Part shown: positions 54,001 to 62,015 of the stretch, piece after piece
How the letters are laid out: the number at the start of each line of letters is the position of its first letter
How positions within the stretch are numbered: the first letter of the stretch is position 1
Assembly: GCA_902798545.1 (NCBI GenBank)
Contig: CADBWQ010000004.1
Coordinates: forward strand, 1 to 64,000
DNA: 64,000 nucleotides
Reading direction: 5' to 3'
Source of the DNA: Oscillospiraceae bacterium
GTDB taxonomy: Bacteria > Bacillota > Clostridia > Oscillospirales > Oscillospiraceae
Translations under genes and position numbers: made by a program
Notes under the pieces: generated by a model
Seen by the model: the letters and a program-made list of their open reading frames with translations, nothing else
What the model was told of the DNA's origin: nothing
The model's database searches: none

Positions 54001-54978
54001 ATGAATAAAAGAATTGCTCTCTGGGATAATCTCAGGTTCTTTCTGATTCTTACCGTTGTTCTCGGCCACTTCTGTGAAGCGCAGTCATTTTATTCGTACC
54101 AGCGGCTGTTCCTCTTCATCTATTCTTTCCATATGCCTGCGCTTATTTTCCTCTCCGGTCTTTTCCATCGGAACACACAGATCAAAGAGAAAACCGCGAT
54201 GTTTTTTTCATTGTATCTGATCATGAAAGCCCTGATCTACCTGGTACAGCTAAGTATCGGGAAATCACCTTCGTTTCATCTCTTCCAGGAAGCCGGTCTC
54301 CCTTGGTTTATGTGGGCAATGGGTATATTTGTACCCCTGACCTATTTACTGCGAGGCAGCAGAAAAGCAGTTGTTTTGACAACAGCTCTGGTACTTTCCT
54401 GTATCACCGGCTTTTTCTCTTTTGTCGGCGACAGGTTTGTTCTTTCGCGGACGATTGTTTTCTTTCCTTTCTATTATCTGGGAAGTTTTGTTTCCAGAGA
54501 CTCACTGACTTCGTTGAAAAAAAACAAACTGCTTGTTTCTCTTGCTTTTCTAATTCTTCTCTCCTGGTTTATTTTCTGCTTCGCTTTTCCGGAGCTGTAT
54601 CACCTGCGTCCTTTCTTTACCGGGAGGAATCCCTATGGTGCTCAGCTGCGGCAATGGGGCTGGGCCGTGCGTATGTGTTGTTACCTCATTTCTTCTGTTC
54701 TCTGTTTCAGCTGGATTCTGGTAATGCCTTCTGCGCATTTCTTCTGGACCGTTTGGGGATCTCGCACGTTGCAGGTCTATTTCTGGCACCGTGTTGTTCT
54801 GTATTATCTGTCATATTTCAATATTTCTGCTGTTTTATGTGTCACACGTGTGGGAAAACTACTTTGGCTCCTTCTGGGTATATGCACGGCTGTTCTACTA
54901 TCCCTTCACAGGATTTCTTTTCCCACTGAAATCGCACGCGATTTCTTTCTTCATTCAAAACATAACTCCTGGAGGTAA
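54001..54978 (+). CDS. Acyltransferase 3 family membrane protein
   Basis: In this 325-residue protein about ten TM helices form the OafA/AT3 fold. RIALWDNLRFFLILTVVLGH is the first helix with the conserved His of the family, and YSFHMPALIFLSGLFHRNTQ holds the F-x-P-x-F/L-F-x-S-G-like segment. These enzymes add acetyl groups to sugars using acetyl-CoA from the cytoplasm. It is likely to acetylate the same surface polymer as the MBOAT pair at 30.5 kb. The next gene starts after two bases. Confidence 0.9.
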   Translation: MNKRIALWDNLRFFLILTVVLGHFCEAQSFYSYQRLFLFIYSFHMPALIFLSGLFHRNTQIKEKTAMFFSLYLIMKALIYLVQLSIGKSPSFHLFQEAGLPWFMWAMGIFVPLTYLLRGSRKAVVLTTALVLSCITGFFSFVGDRFVLSRTIVFFPFYYLGSFVSRDSLTSLKKNKLLVSLAFLILLSWFIFCFAFPELYHLRPFFTGRNPYGAQLRQWGWAVRMCCYLISSVLCFSWILVMPSAHFFWTVWGSRTLQVYFWHRVVLYYLSYFNISAVLCVTRVGKLLWLLLGICTAVLLSLHRISFPTEIARDFFLHSKHNSWR

Positions 54979-54980
54979 CT

Positions 54981-56264
54981 ATGCTACGTCTTCTGGCTTC
55001 TGGTCCGATTTTGTATATCGATCCCGGTACCGGGAGTATGTTGTTCAGTATTCTGATCGGCGTTCTCGGTGCTGCTTATTATTTCTTCCGTAGCGCCTTT
55101 ATTAAGCTGAAGTATTCTGTATCCAACAACAAAACAGAGGTGAAGAGCGCCTCCCGTCTGGACTATGCGATCTTTTCTGATGACAAACGGTATTGGAATA
55201 TCTTTAAACCGATCTGTGAAGAATTTGAAGCCCGTCAGGTTGAGCTCACTTATTTCACCGCCTCAGAAGATGATCCTGTGTTAAATCAGGATTTCCAATA
55301 TGTCCACGCTGAATACCTTGGTCCCGGAAACAGAGCTTTCACCCGCCTGAACATGTTAAACGCGGTAATTGTTCTCTCAACAACACCCAGTCTGGATGTC
55401 TATCAGTGGAAGCGTTCAAAGGATGCTCAATTCTATGTCCATATTGCTCATATGCCGAATGATATCTCTGCTTATGAAATGTTTGGACTTGATCATTACG
55501 ACGCGATTCTTCTCTCCGGTGAATACCAGATTCGTCAGATTCGAGAACTGGAGCGTCTGCGAAATTTGCCAGAGAAAGAGTGTGTCCTGGTCGGGCTTCC
55601 CTATATGGATGATCTGAAAAGGCAGTTGGATGCTGCTCCTCCGAAACATTCCGAAAGAAAGACCGTTTTATTGGCGCCCTCCTGGGGAAAAAACGGAATA
55701 CTGCGGAAATATGGTTCAAAGATGCTCGACGCCCTGATCGGTACAGGATATGATATTGTGGTCCGTCCGCACCCTCAGTCCTGGTCTTCGGAAAAAAGTA
55801 TGATGGAAGCACTGATGGAAAAATATCCGGATTCAGAACACTTTCACTGGAACCGAGACACCTCCAATTTTGAGGTGCTGCGTTGTTCCGATGTTCTGAT
55901 CTCTGATTTTTCCGGTGTAATCTTTGACTACACTCTCGTTTTCGATAAACCGGTAATCTATACTGATATCTCTGCATTTGACAAATCTGCATGGGATGCT
56001 GCCTGGATTGACGAGGAACTGTGGACCTTTCAGGTATTGCCCAAATTGGGTGAGCAACTGGAAGATGACAGGCTCGATCACATCAAAGAAGTCATCGACC
56101 GAGTTACGGATGAACCGAAATATCAGATTGCCCGGAATACCGCACGCGCTGAAACCTGGGTTTATGCCGGAGAAGGTGCCCGCCGGACAGCTGATTACCT
56201 GATTGCCAAACACACCGCACTGACAGGCGCTTTCTCCGGCCAGGAAGAGTCTGATCTCAAGTAA
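54981..56264 (+). CDS. CDP-polyol phosphotransferase, TagB/TagF-like (second copy)
   Basis: In this 427-residue protein an N-terminal hydrophobic helix (SMLFSILIGVLGAAYYFFRS) is followed by the glycerophosphotransferase fold: VHIAHMPNDISAYEMFGLDH with the catalytic His, RKTVLLAPSWGKNGILRKYG, and DVLISDFSGVIFDYTLVFDK. It lacks the N-terminal domain of the first copy and is nearer to primases of the TagB type, which add the first unit. GGAGG precedes the ATG. The YidC-sulfatase gene follows after 17 bases, so the pair is probably made together. Confidence 0.9.
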   Translation: MLRLLASGPILYIDPGTGSMLFSILIGVLGAAYYFFRSAFIKLKYSVSNNKTEVKSASRLDYAIFSDDKRYWNIFKPICEEFEARQVELTYFTASEDDPVLNQDFQYVHAEYLGPGNRAFTRLNMLNAVIVLSTTPSLDVYQWKRSKDAQFYVHIAHMPNDISAYEMFGLDHYDAILLSGEYQIRQIRELERLRNLPEKECVLVGLPYMDDLKRQLDAAPPKHSERKTVLLAPSWGKNGILRKYGSKMLDALIGTGYDIVVRPHPQSWSSEKSMMEALMEKYPDSEHFHWNRDTSNFEVLRCSDVLISDFSGVIFDYTLVFDKPVIYTDISAFDKSAWDAAWIDEELWTFQVLPKLGEQLEDDRLDHIKEVIDRVTDEPKYQIARNTARAETWVYAGEGARRTADYLIAKHTALTGAFSGQEESDLK

Positions 56265-56281
56265 AGGAAGATAGTGATACA

Positions 56282-59047
56282 ATGTCTGTTCTGACAGCTC
56301 TCTATACTTTGTTGATCCGTCCCCTGGAGCTGGGATTTGAAGTTGTTTATGTGGTTGTCAACCGTGTCATCAACAATCCCGGTCTTTCCATCATCGCCCT
56401 CAGCCTTGCAATGAACTTTCTGGTACTTCCTCTTTATCGCAGGGCCGATGCGATGCAAGAGGAAGAACGCGCGCTGGAAGCCGGAATGGAAAAATGGGTT
56501 ACTCATATTCGCAGGACCTTTACCGGTGACAAACGGTTCATGATTCTTCAGGAGTATTATCGCCAGAATCATTATAAACCGACATATGCCTTGAGGGGTT
56601 CCTTCTCCCTTCTTCTCGAGATCCCTTTCTTCATTGCTGCTTACCGTTTTCTTTCCGGCCTGGAGCTTCTACATGGAGTATCCTTCGGCCCCATCATAGA
56701 TTTGGGTGCCCCGGATGCTCTGATCTGTATCGGTGAATTACGGGTCAATCTGCTGCCCATTCTGATGACCCTGATCAATGTTGTTTCCGGTGCAGTCTAT
56801 ACCAAAGGGATGCCTCTGAAATCGAAGGTGCAGTTGTACGCAATGGCACTGGTCTTTCTGGTTTTTCTGTATTCTTCTCCTTCCGGTCTGGTATTCTACT
56901 GGACATTGAACAATATTTTTTCGCTGGTCAAGAACCTGTTTTATAAGCTGCGAAACCCTCGGGCGGTTCTCTATGTTCTTGCCTCTGCTTTCGGGTTAGG
57001 GCTGATCGCTGTTTTCGGCTTTCTCTATCCCGTTAAACTGAAACCGAAACTGTTCTTTGTAGCTCTCGGAGGTATGCTGCAGCTTCCTCTTCTGCTGCGG
57101 TTGATCCCCTTTCACTTCAGCTTTGCTGGTCGTCGTATAGATCCCGGTTCTGATAACCGGCTGTTCATCATTTCTGCGCTCATAGATACCGTTCTGGTCG
57201 GTGTCATGATTCCTTCGGCGGTGATCTCTTCCTCTCCGGCAGAGTTTATCAATGATGTCTCTCACTTCTCTTCCCCGTTGTCCTATACCCTCTATTCCGG
57301 GCTTATCGCACTGGGAACATTTATGCTCTGGGCCGGTCTGTTCTATTATCTGATGACACCTCAGAGTCGGTCTATCTTCAGTAAGATCTACTTTTCTCTC
57401 TCCTGTGTTTTTCTTTTTGATTATCTGGTGTATGGAAAAGGTCAGAGTAATCTCTCTGCGACGCTTCAGTATGAGAAACAACCCTGGTTTCCACGAGATC
57501 TCCAGCTCCTGAATTTATTTGTTGTCTTCGTTCTGGTTGCTGTCATCTATTACTGTGCTGTACGTCTTCCCAATCTCACCAGGGTGCTGTCTGTATCAGC
57601 GCTCCTTGCAGTCTGCGGAATGAGTGTTCTGAACATCAGAAATACAACTGTTACTCTCCGTTCTTCTCTTTCATATATCAAAGAACAGTCTGACACTGCT
57701 GCGAAAGTGCAGGAAAACGGTCTCATCCATCTCAGCAGGAATGGGAAGAATGTTGTCTTTCTGATGCTTGATCGTGCAATGGGCAGTTACACGCCTTTTA
57801 TTATGGATGAGAAGCCTGAACTGATTGAGAAATTTGATGGATTTACGGCTTATCATAATACTATTTCCTACGGTCGCATTACGATCTATGGTGCCCCTGC
57901 AATGATGGCAGGATATGAATACACTCCTGCTGCCATCAATGCCCGGTCAGAGGACACGTTTCTGCAGAAGCACAATGAATCCTCTCTTGTCATGCCGGTT
58001 CTGTTTGATAGCAATGGTTTTCAGGTAACTCTCTGCGATCCCCCGCTCGCTGGTCTTGAGTATGTCCCGAACCTGACCATTTATGATGATTATCCGAACA
58101 TCAAGACTTATATGATCAACAAGCGTCTTCAACTTGTTGATAACGATATCTCTGATTTTACGGAGCCAATCCGAAAACGTAATTTTTTCTTTTTCGGTCT
58201 GACGAAAGTTGCTCCTCTGCTCTTCCAGAGTTCCCTCTATAATGCGGGTTTATATAACGAGGCCATTCCATCTGATTCTCCGGAGCGTATGACAGAGCAG
58301 ATTCGATCCGGCTTGTCCACGGCCAAAGGCCTTTCCAAAATGTTTATGAACACCTATTCTGTCATGCACGAACTGAAATCTCTCACGCGAATTGATGACA
58401 CCAGTGAAAACCACTTTTTCTTTATGTGCAATGAGATGACCCACGAGGTGAACATGCTCCAAGAGCCGGATTATGTTCCAAGCCTGGTCGTGGACAATAC
58501 CCCCTTTGACGACGATCTGTCCACACGTTACAATATCAACGGGCGCCATATGAGGATGACCACACCGGGACAAGTTGCTCATTATGACTCGAATATGTCT
58601 GCCATGATTCAGCTAGCAGCATGGTTTGATTTTCTCCGTGAAGAGGGCGTCTATGATAATACGCGCATCATTTTGGTGTCGGATCATGGAACAAGTGCCG
58701 GGCAGTTTGACGCACTTGAAATTGATGATGTGTTCGATGCCCAGGAGGTAGCAGCGCTTCTGATGGTAAAAGATTTTGATGCCACAGGCTTCTCTTTCTC
58801 AGAAGAATTTATGACCAACGCGGATGCTCCTCTCATTGCCATGAAAGATCTGATCGAAAATCCTGTAAACCCCTTCACAGGGAAAGAACTGAATGATGAG
58901 GAAAAATACGCCCATGACCAGGAGGTTCTCCACTGTAAGATTGCCATGCCGGAGTTCAGAGACGGTTTTACCTACCCTGACGGTGACTGGTATTCGGTCC
59001 ATGGTAATATTTATGAGAAATCCAATTGGACACACATTGAAAAATAA
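56282..59047 (+). CDS. YidC/Oxa1-like domain fused to a sulfatase-like phosphotransferase domain
   Basis: In this 921-residue protein residues about 25-225 look like YidC: GLSIIALSLAMNFLVLPLYR at the first core helix, a charged hairpin, QEYYRQNHYKPTYALRGSFS before LLLEIPFFIAAYRFLSG, and a final pair near LYSSPSGLVFYWTLNNIFSL. Six or more further TM helices follow (230-480). The C-terminal 430 residues form an alkaline-phosphatase/sulfatase fold: VVFLMLDRAMGSYTPF (metal Asp), GRITIYGAPAMMAGYEYTP (likely Thr nucleophile) and LVSDHGTSAGQF (metal Asp-His). This recalls LtaS or OpgB-type phosphoglycerol transferases. The fusion is very unusual; see findings. Confidence 0.85.
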   Translation: MSVLTALYTLLIRPLELGFEVVYVVVNRVINNPGLSIIALSLAMNFLVLPLYRRADAMQEEERALEAGMEKWVTHIRRTFTGDKRFMILQEYYRQNHYKPTYALRGSFSLLLEIPFFIAAYRFLSGLELLHGVSFGPIIDLGAPDALICIGELRVNLLPILMTLINVVSGAVYTKGMPLKSKVQLYAMALVFLVFLYSSPSGLVFYWTLNNIFSLVKNLFYKLRNPRAVLYVLASAFGLGLIAVFGFLYPVKLKPKLFFVALGGMLQLPLLLRLIPFHFSFAGRRIDPGSDNRLFIISALIDTVLVGVMIPSAVISSSPAEFINDVSHFSSPLSYTLYSGLIALGTFMLWAGLFYYLMTPQSRSIFSKIYFSLSCVFLFDYLVYGKGQSNLSATLQYEKQPWFPRDLQLLNLFVVFVLVAVIYYCAVRLPNLTRVLSVSALLAVCGMSVLNIRNTTVTLRSSLSYIKEQSDTAAKVQENGLIHLSRNGKNVVFLMLDRAMGSYTPFIMDEKPELIEKFDGFTAYHNTISYGRITIYGAPAMMAGYEYTPAAINARSEDTFLQKHNESSLVMPVLFDSNGFQVTLCDPPLAGLEYVPNLTIYDDYPNIKTYMINKRLQLVDNDISDFTEPIRKRNFFFFGLTKVAPLLFQSSLYNAGLYNEAIPSDSPERMTEQIRSGLSTAKGLSKMFMNTYSVMHELKSLTRIDDTSENHFFFMCNEMTHEVNMLQEPDYVPSLVVDNTPFDDDLSTRYNINGRHMRMTTPGQVAHYDSNMSAMIQLAAWFDFLREEGVYDNTRIILVSDHGTSAGQFDALEIDDVFDAQEVAALLMVKDFDATGFSFSEEFMTNADAPLIAMKDLIENPVNPFTGKELNDEEKYAHDQEVLHCKIAMPEFRDGFTYPDGDWYSVHGNIYEKSNWTHIEK

Positions 59048-59069
59048 CTGATACTTTGGAGGAATGACT

Positions 59070-59966
59070 GTGTCTCTGACAAGAAAGCAATTTGACATTC
59101 TGGAAAAGCTGATTGACGAAGAAAAGCCTCTGTCACAGCGTCAGCTCGAAGAGTCTACGCCTTATTCTCTGGGAACCGTAAACCGCACAATCAGAGAACT
59201 GACAGAAATGGGATACTTACGTTCCGGTCAGATTACCAAAGCAGGTTTGGATTCTCTTGAGCCATATCGGGTAAAACGAGCAATCATCGTTGCGGCTGGC
59301 TTCGGCTCCAGAATGGTACCCCTGACTTTTAACACACCAAAACCACTGGTTCGTGTCCACGGCGTCCGGATTATTGACGGCCTGATTGACTCCTGCCTGG
59401 AAGCGGGGATCACCGAGATCTATATTGTCCGCGGTTATCTGGCCGAACAGTTTGATCAGCTGCTTTATAAATATCCTATGCTGAAGTTTCTGGAGAATCC
59501 GATCTATAATGAGGCCAATAACATCAGTTCTGTGATGGTTGCCCGTTACCTGCTCTCCAATTCCTATGTCTTTGAGGCAGATCTTCTCATTACAAATCAT
59601 GACCTGATAAAGCGATATCATTACTGCTCCAATTTCCTTGGAATAAAAGTCTCCCGGACAGATGACTGGTGCGTCCGTGTCAAAGATGGGGTCATTCTTG
59701 AAGAGAAAGTTGGCGGTGAGGGAGAAGATATCTGGCAGCTGGTTGGTATTTCTTACTGGAGTGAAGCCGACGGGCACAGACTGGCTCAGGATATTCAGGA
59801 TGTTTATCAGTCTCCCGGAGGCAAAGAGCGCTACTGGGAACAGGTCCCGCTGGTCTATAAGCAGGAACATTATAGCGTAGAAATACGGAACTGCCTGCAG
59901 GAGGATATCATTGAAATTGATACGTTTAATGAACTGAAAGCGATCGACCGAACCTACGATGTATAA
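59070..59966 (+). CDS. Winged-helix LicC/PntC-like cytidylyltransferase
   Basis: In this 298-residue protein residues 1-65 are a winged-helix DNA-binding module (QRQLEESTPYSLGTVNRTIR). The rest is a nucleotidyltransferase of the LicC family: AIIVAAGFGSRMVPLTFNTP with the CTP loop, KPLVRVHGVRIIDGLIDSCL, NPIYNEANNISSVMVARYLL, and ADLLITNHDLI. LicC makes CDP-choline; the related PntC makes CMP-2-aminoethylphosphonate. GGAGG lies one base before an ATG at 59064 but seven bases before the GTG at 59070, so the GTG is chosen. The importer genes follow. Confidence 0.88.
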   Translation: MSLTRKQFDILEKLIDEEKPLSQRQLEESTPYSLGTVNRTIRELTEMGYLRSGQITKAGLDSLEPYRVKRAIIVAAGFGSRMVPLTFNTPKPLVRVHGVRIIDGLIDSCLEAGITEIYIVRGYLAEQFDQLLYKYPMLKFLENPIYNEANNISSVMVARYLLSNSYVFEADLLITNHDLIKRYHYCSNFLGIKVSRTDDWCVRVKDGVILEEKVGGEGEDIWQLVGISYWSEADGHRLAQDIQDVYQSPGGKERYWEQVPLVYKQEHYSVEIRNCLQEDIIEIDTFNELKAIDRTYDV

Positions 59967-60045
59967 GCCCGTAGCGGTCGTTCCATTATGTTCTGTTAAT
60001 TTTCATTTTTGAACATTTAAAGATCGATATTCGAGAGTTTCCCTC

Positions 60046-60074
60046 TTGACTTTTGTTCATCAACTAAGTATAAT
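60046..60074 (+). promoter_or_regulatory. Promoter of the solute-binding protein gene
   Basis: TTGACT (60046-60051) and a perfect TATAAT (60069-60074) are 17 bases apart. Around it the motif GAACA/TGTTC occurs four times (59989-59993, 60011-60015, 60054-60058, 60087-60091), two of them flanking the -10 box, which may be operator half-sites. Confidence 0.8.
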
Positions 60075-60117
60075 CTTTTCGTTCCTGAACAAACTTAAGA
60101 ATGGAGAATGATGAACG

Positions 60118-61140
60118 ATGAAACACATAATGGCTTTTGTACTCTCTGCCCTTTTGCTTATGGCTTCCGGCTTTTCTGCCTTTGCAGAACCGGCTGTTCC
60201 TGTTGCACCTGAAAGGACGGCAGAACTGAACACCGACAGCAATAAAGTTGTGATCTACTCCGGTGCCGAAGAGTATCGCAATGAATATTTTAAGCAGAGA
60301 CTGTCTGAAGAGTTTCCTGATTATGATATTGTCATTGAATACATGCCCACGGGGAATCTGGCTGCCAAATTGGCCGCAGAAGGCACCGATACGGATATGG
60401 ACATCTTCTATGATCTCGACTTCAGCTATGCGGGGTTGGTTGAACAGTACCTCGCAGATGTTTCCGATTACGATCAGTCGATCTATGTTGACGACTGCAA
60501 AGTAGCAAGTGGAAAGTACCTGGCCGCTACCAGAAACGGTGGGGCAATTATTGTTAATCCTTCGGTCCTGGAAGCAAAAGGTCTCGATCTCCCGACTTCC
60601 TATCAGGATCTGTTAAAACCGGAATACAAAGGCTTGGTTTCCATGCCGGATCCAAAATCATCCGGAACAGGTTATATGTTTGTGAAGAGTCTCGTGAATG
60701 TCTGGGGTGAAGAGGAAGCTTTTGATTATTTTGAAGCACTCTCTGAGAATATTCTTCAGTTTACTTCATCCGGCTCTGGTCCGGTAAACGCGCTGATACA
60801 GGGAGAAGCTGCAATTGGCCTCGGAATGACGGCGCAGGCTGTTACTGCGATCAATGAAGGCGCAGAACTGGAGATTCTTTTCTTTGAGGAAGGCTCTCCG
60901 TACTCACTTTATGGCTATGCAATGCCGGAAGGCAAGGAAGTGCGCAAGGCTGTCAAAGATGTTTTTGATTTCTTCTATACAACGCTTGTCCTTGAAGATA
61001 AGGCTCTTTTCTATCCTGAGCAGGTCTTTATCGGACAAACGAATGAGATTGAGAATTATCCGACAGATATCGCATATGCAGACATGAGCAACAATACGAC
61101 CGCCGAAAAGACAAGACTTTTAGAGAACTGGGAATTCTGA
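60118..61140 (+). CDS. ABC importer solute-binding protein (Fe3+/aminoethylphosphonate type)
   Basis: In this 340-residue protein the signal peptide MKHIMAFVLSALLLMASGFS ends near FSAFAEP, without a lipobox Cys. The mature part is a type II binding fold: KVVIYSGAEEYRNEYF, YMPTGNLAAKLAAEG, IIVNPSVLEAKGLDLPTSYQ and MPDPKSSGTGYMF. This is the family that binds ferric ions, spermidine or 2-aminoethylphosphonate. Lacking an anchor, it would be free or held another way. The LicC/PntC-like neighbour favours an amino-phosphonate or choline-like substrate; this is inference. Confidence 0.85.
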   Translation: MKHIMAFVLSALLLMASGFSAFAEPAVPVAPERTAELNTDSNKVVIYSGAEEYRNEYFKQRLSEEFPDYDIVIEYMPTGNLAAKLAAEGTDTDMDIFYDLDFSYAGLVEQYLADVSDYDQSIYVDDCKVASGKYLAATRNGGAIIVNPSVLEAKGLDLPTSYQDLLKPEYKGLVSMPDPKSSGTGYMFVKSLVNVWGEEEAFDYFEALSENILQFTSSGSGPVNALIQGEAAIGLGMTAQAVTAINEGAELEILFFEEGSPYSLYGYAMPEGKEVRKAVKDVFDFFYTTLVLEDKALFYPEQVFIGQTNEIENYPTDIAYADMSNNTTAEKTRLLENWEF

Positions 61141-61157
61141 TTTCTAATAAAGCAATT

Positions 61158-61190
61158 AAAAGGGAGGAAGGTTTTCCTTCCTCCCTTTTT
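61158..61190 (+). terminator. Terminator inside the importer operon
   Basis: A 14-bp stem (AAAAGGGAGGAAGG with CCTTCCTCCCTTTT, TTTT loop) ends in five Ts. It lies between the binding protein and the ATPase, a common device to make the binding protein in excess over the membrane parts. Confidence 0.88.
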
Positions 61191-61229
61191 GTAAACCGGT
61201 CCACAATCTGAAAAAGGACAGCATCTGAT

Positions 61230-62015
61230 ATGGATAAAATAATCGTCGAAAACCTTTCAAAAGCCTTTGGTTCATCGGGTGTTCTTCATGATCTCAGTTT
61301 CAGTATCCGCGAAGGTGAGTTTCTTTCCATTCTAGGTCCATCGGGCTGCGGTAAAACAACCATCCTGAGAATTCTGATTGGCTTGGAATCGCCCGACAGC
61401 GGGGCAATATATAAGGACGGCAAGGAAATCACCCGCCTTCCGCCTTATCAGAGAAACATGGGAATTGTTTTCCAGAACTATGCGCTCTTTGAAAATATGT
61501 CCGTCCTGCAAAATGTGGAATATGCACTTTTGAAAAGTTCTTCCACCAAGGCGGAGTACAATCCGAGCACCGCACGCTCCAAGGCAAAACTGATGCTTGA
61601 TATTGTCGGGTTAACCGACCATCTCTCCAAGAAGCCACGGGAACTTTCCGGCGGCCAGCAGCAGCGTGTAGCAATTGCCCGTACGCTCGCACTGAACCCG
61701 GATGTGATTCTGTTTGACGAGCCGATGTCCGCATTGGATGTTGATACCAGACTCTCTCTCCGCAGCGAGCTGAAGGAGCTTCAGAAGCATTTCGGCACAA
61801 CCATGGTCTATATCACACATGATCAGGAAGAGGCCTTTGCGCTTTCCGACCGTATTATGGTGATGGACGCCGGGGTCATTCATCAGCTTGATACACCGCA
61901 CAATCTGATTCACCACCCTGCTGATGATTACGTAAAATGCTTTGTTATCAAGAACATTGACATTAAGATTAACAGCCTGATTCAGTATGCCCAGCGCAGA
62001 GAGGAGTTCTTATGA
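61230..62015 (+). CDS. ABC importer ATPase (PotA/FbpC-like)
   Basis: In this 261-residue protein Walker A is GPSGCGKTT, the signature is LSGGQQQRVAIARTLALNPD, and Walker B is VILFDEPMSALD, followed by VYITHDQEEAFALSDRIMVM. It lacks the C-terminal TOBE regulatory domain of longer PotA/FbpC proteins. It overlaps the permease gene by four bases, so the two are translationally coupled. Confidence 0.95.
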   Translation: MDKIIVENLSKAFGSSGVLHDLSFSIREGEFLSILGPSGCGKTTILRILIGLESPDSGAIYKDGKEITRLPPYQRNMGIVFQNYALFENMSVLQNVEYALLKSSSTKAEYNPSTARSKAKLMLDIVGLTDHLSKKPRELSGGQQQRVAIARTLALNPDVILFDEPMSALDVDTRLSLRSELKELQKHFGTTMVYITHDQEEAFALSDRIMVMDAGVIHQLDTPHNLIHHPADDYVKCFVIKNIDIKINSLIQYAQRREEFL

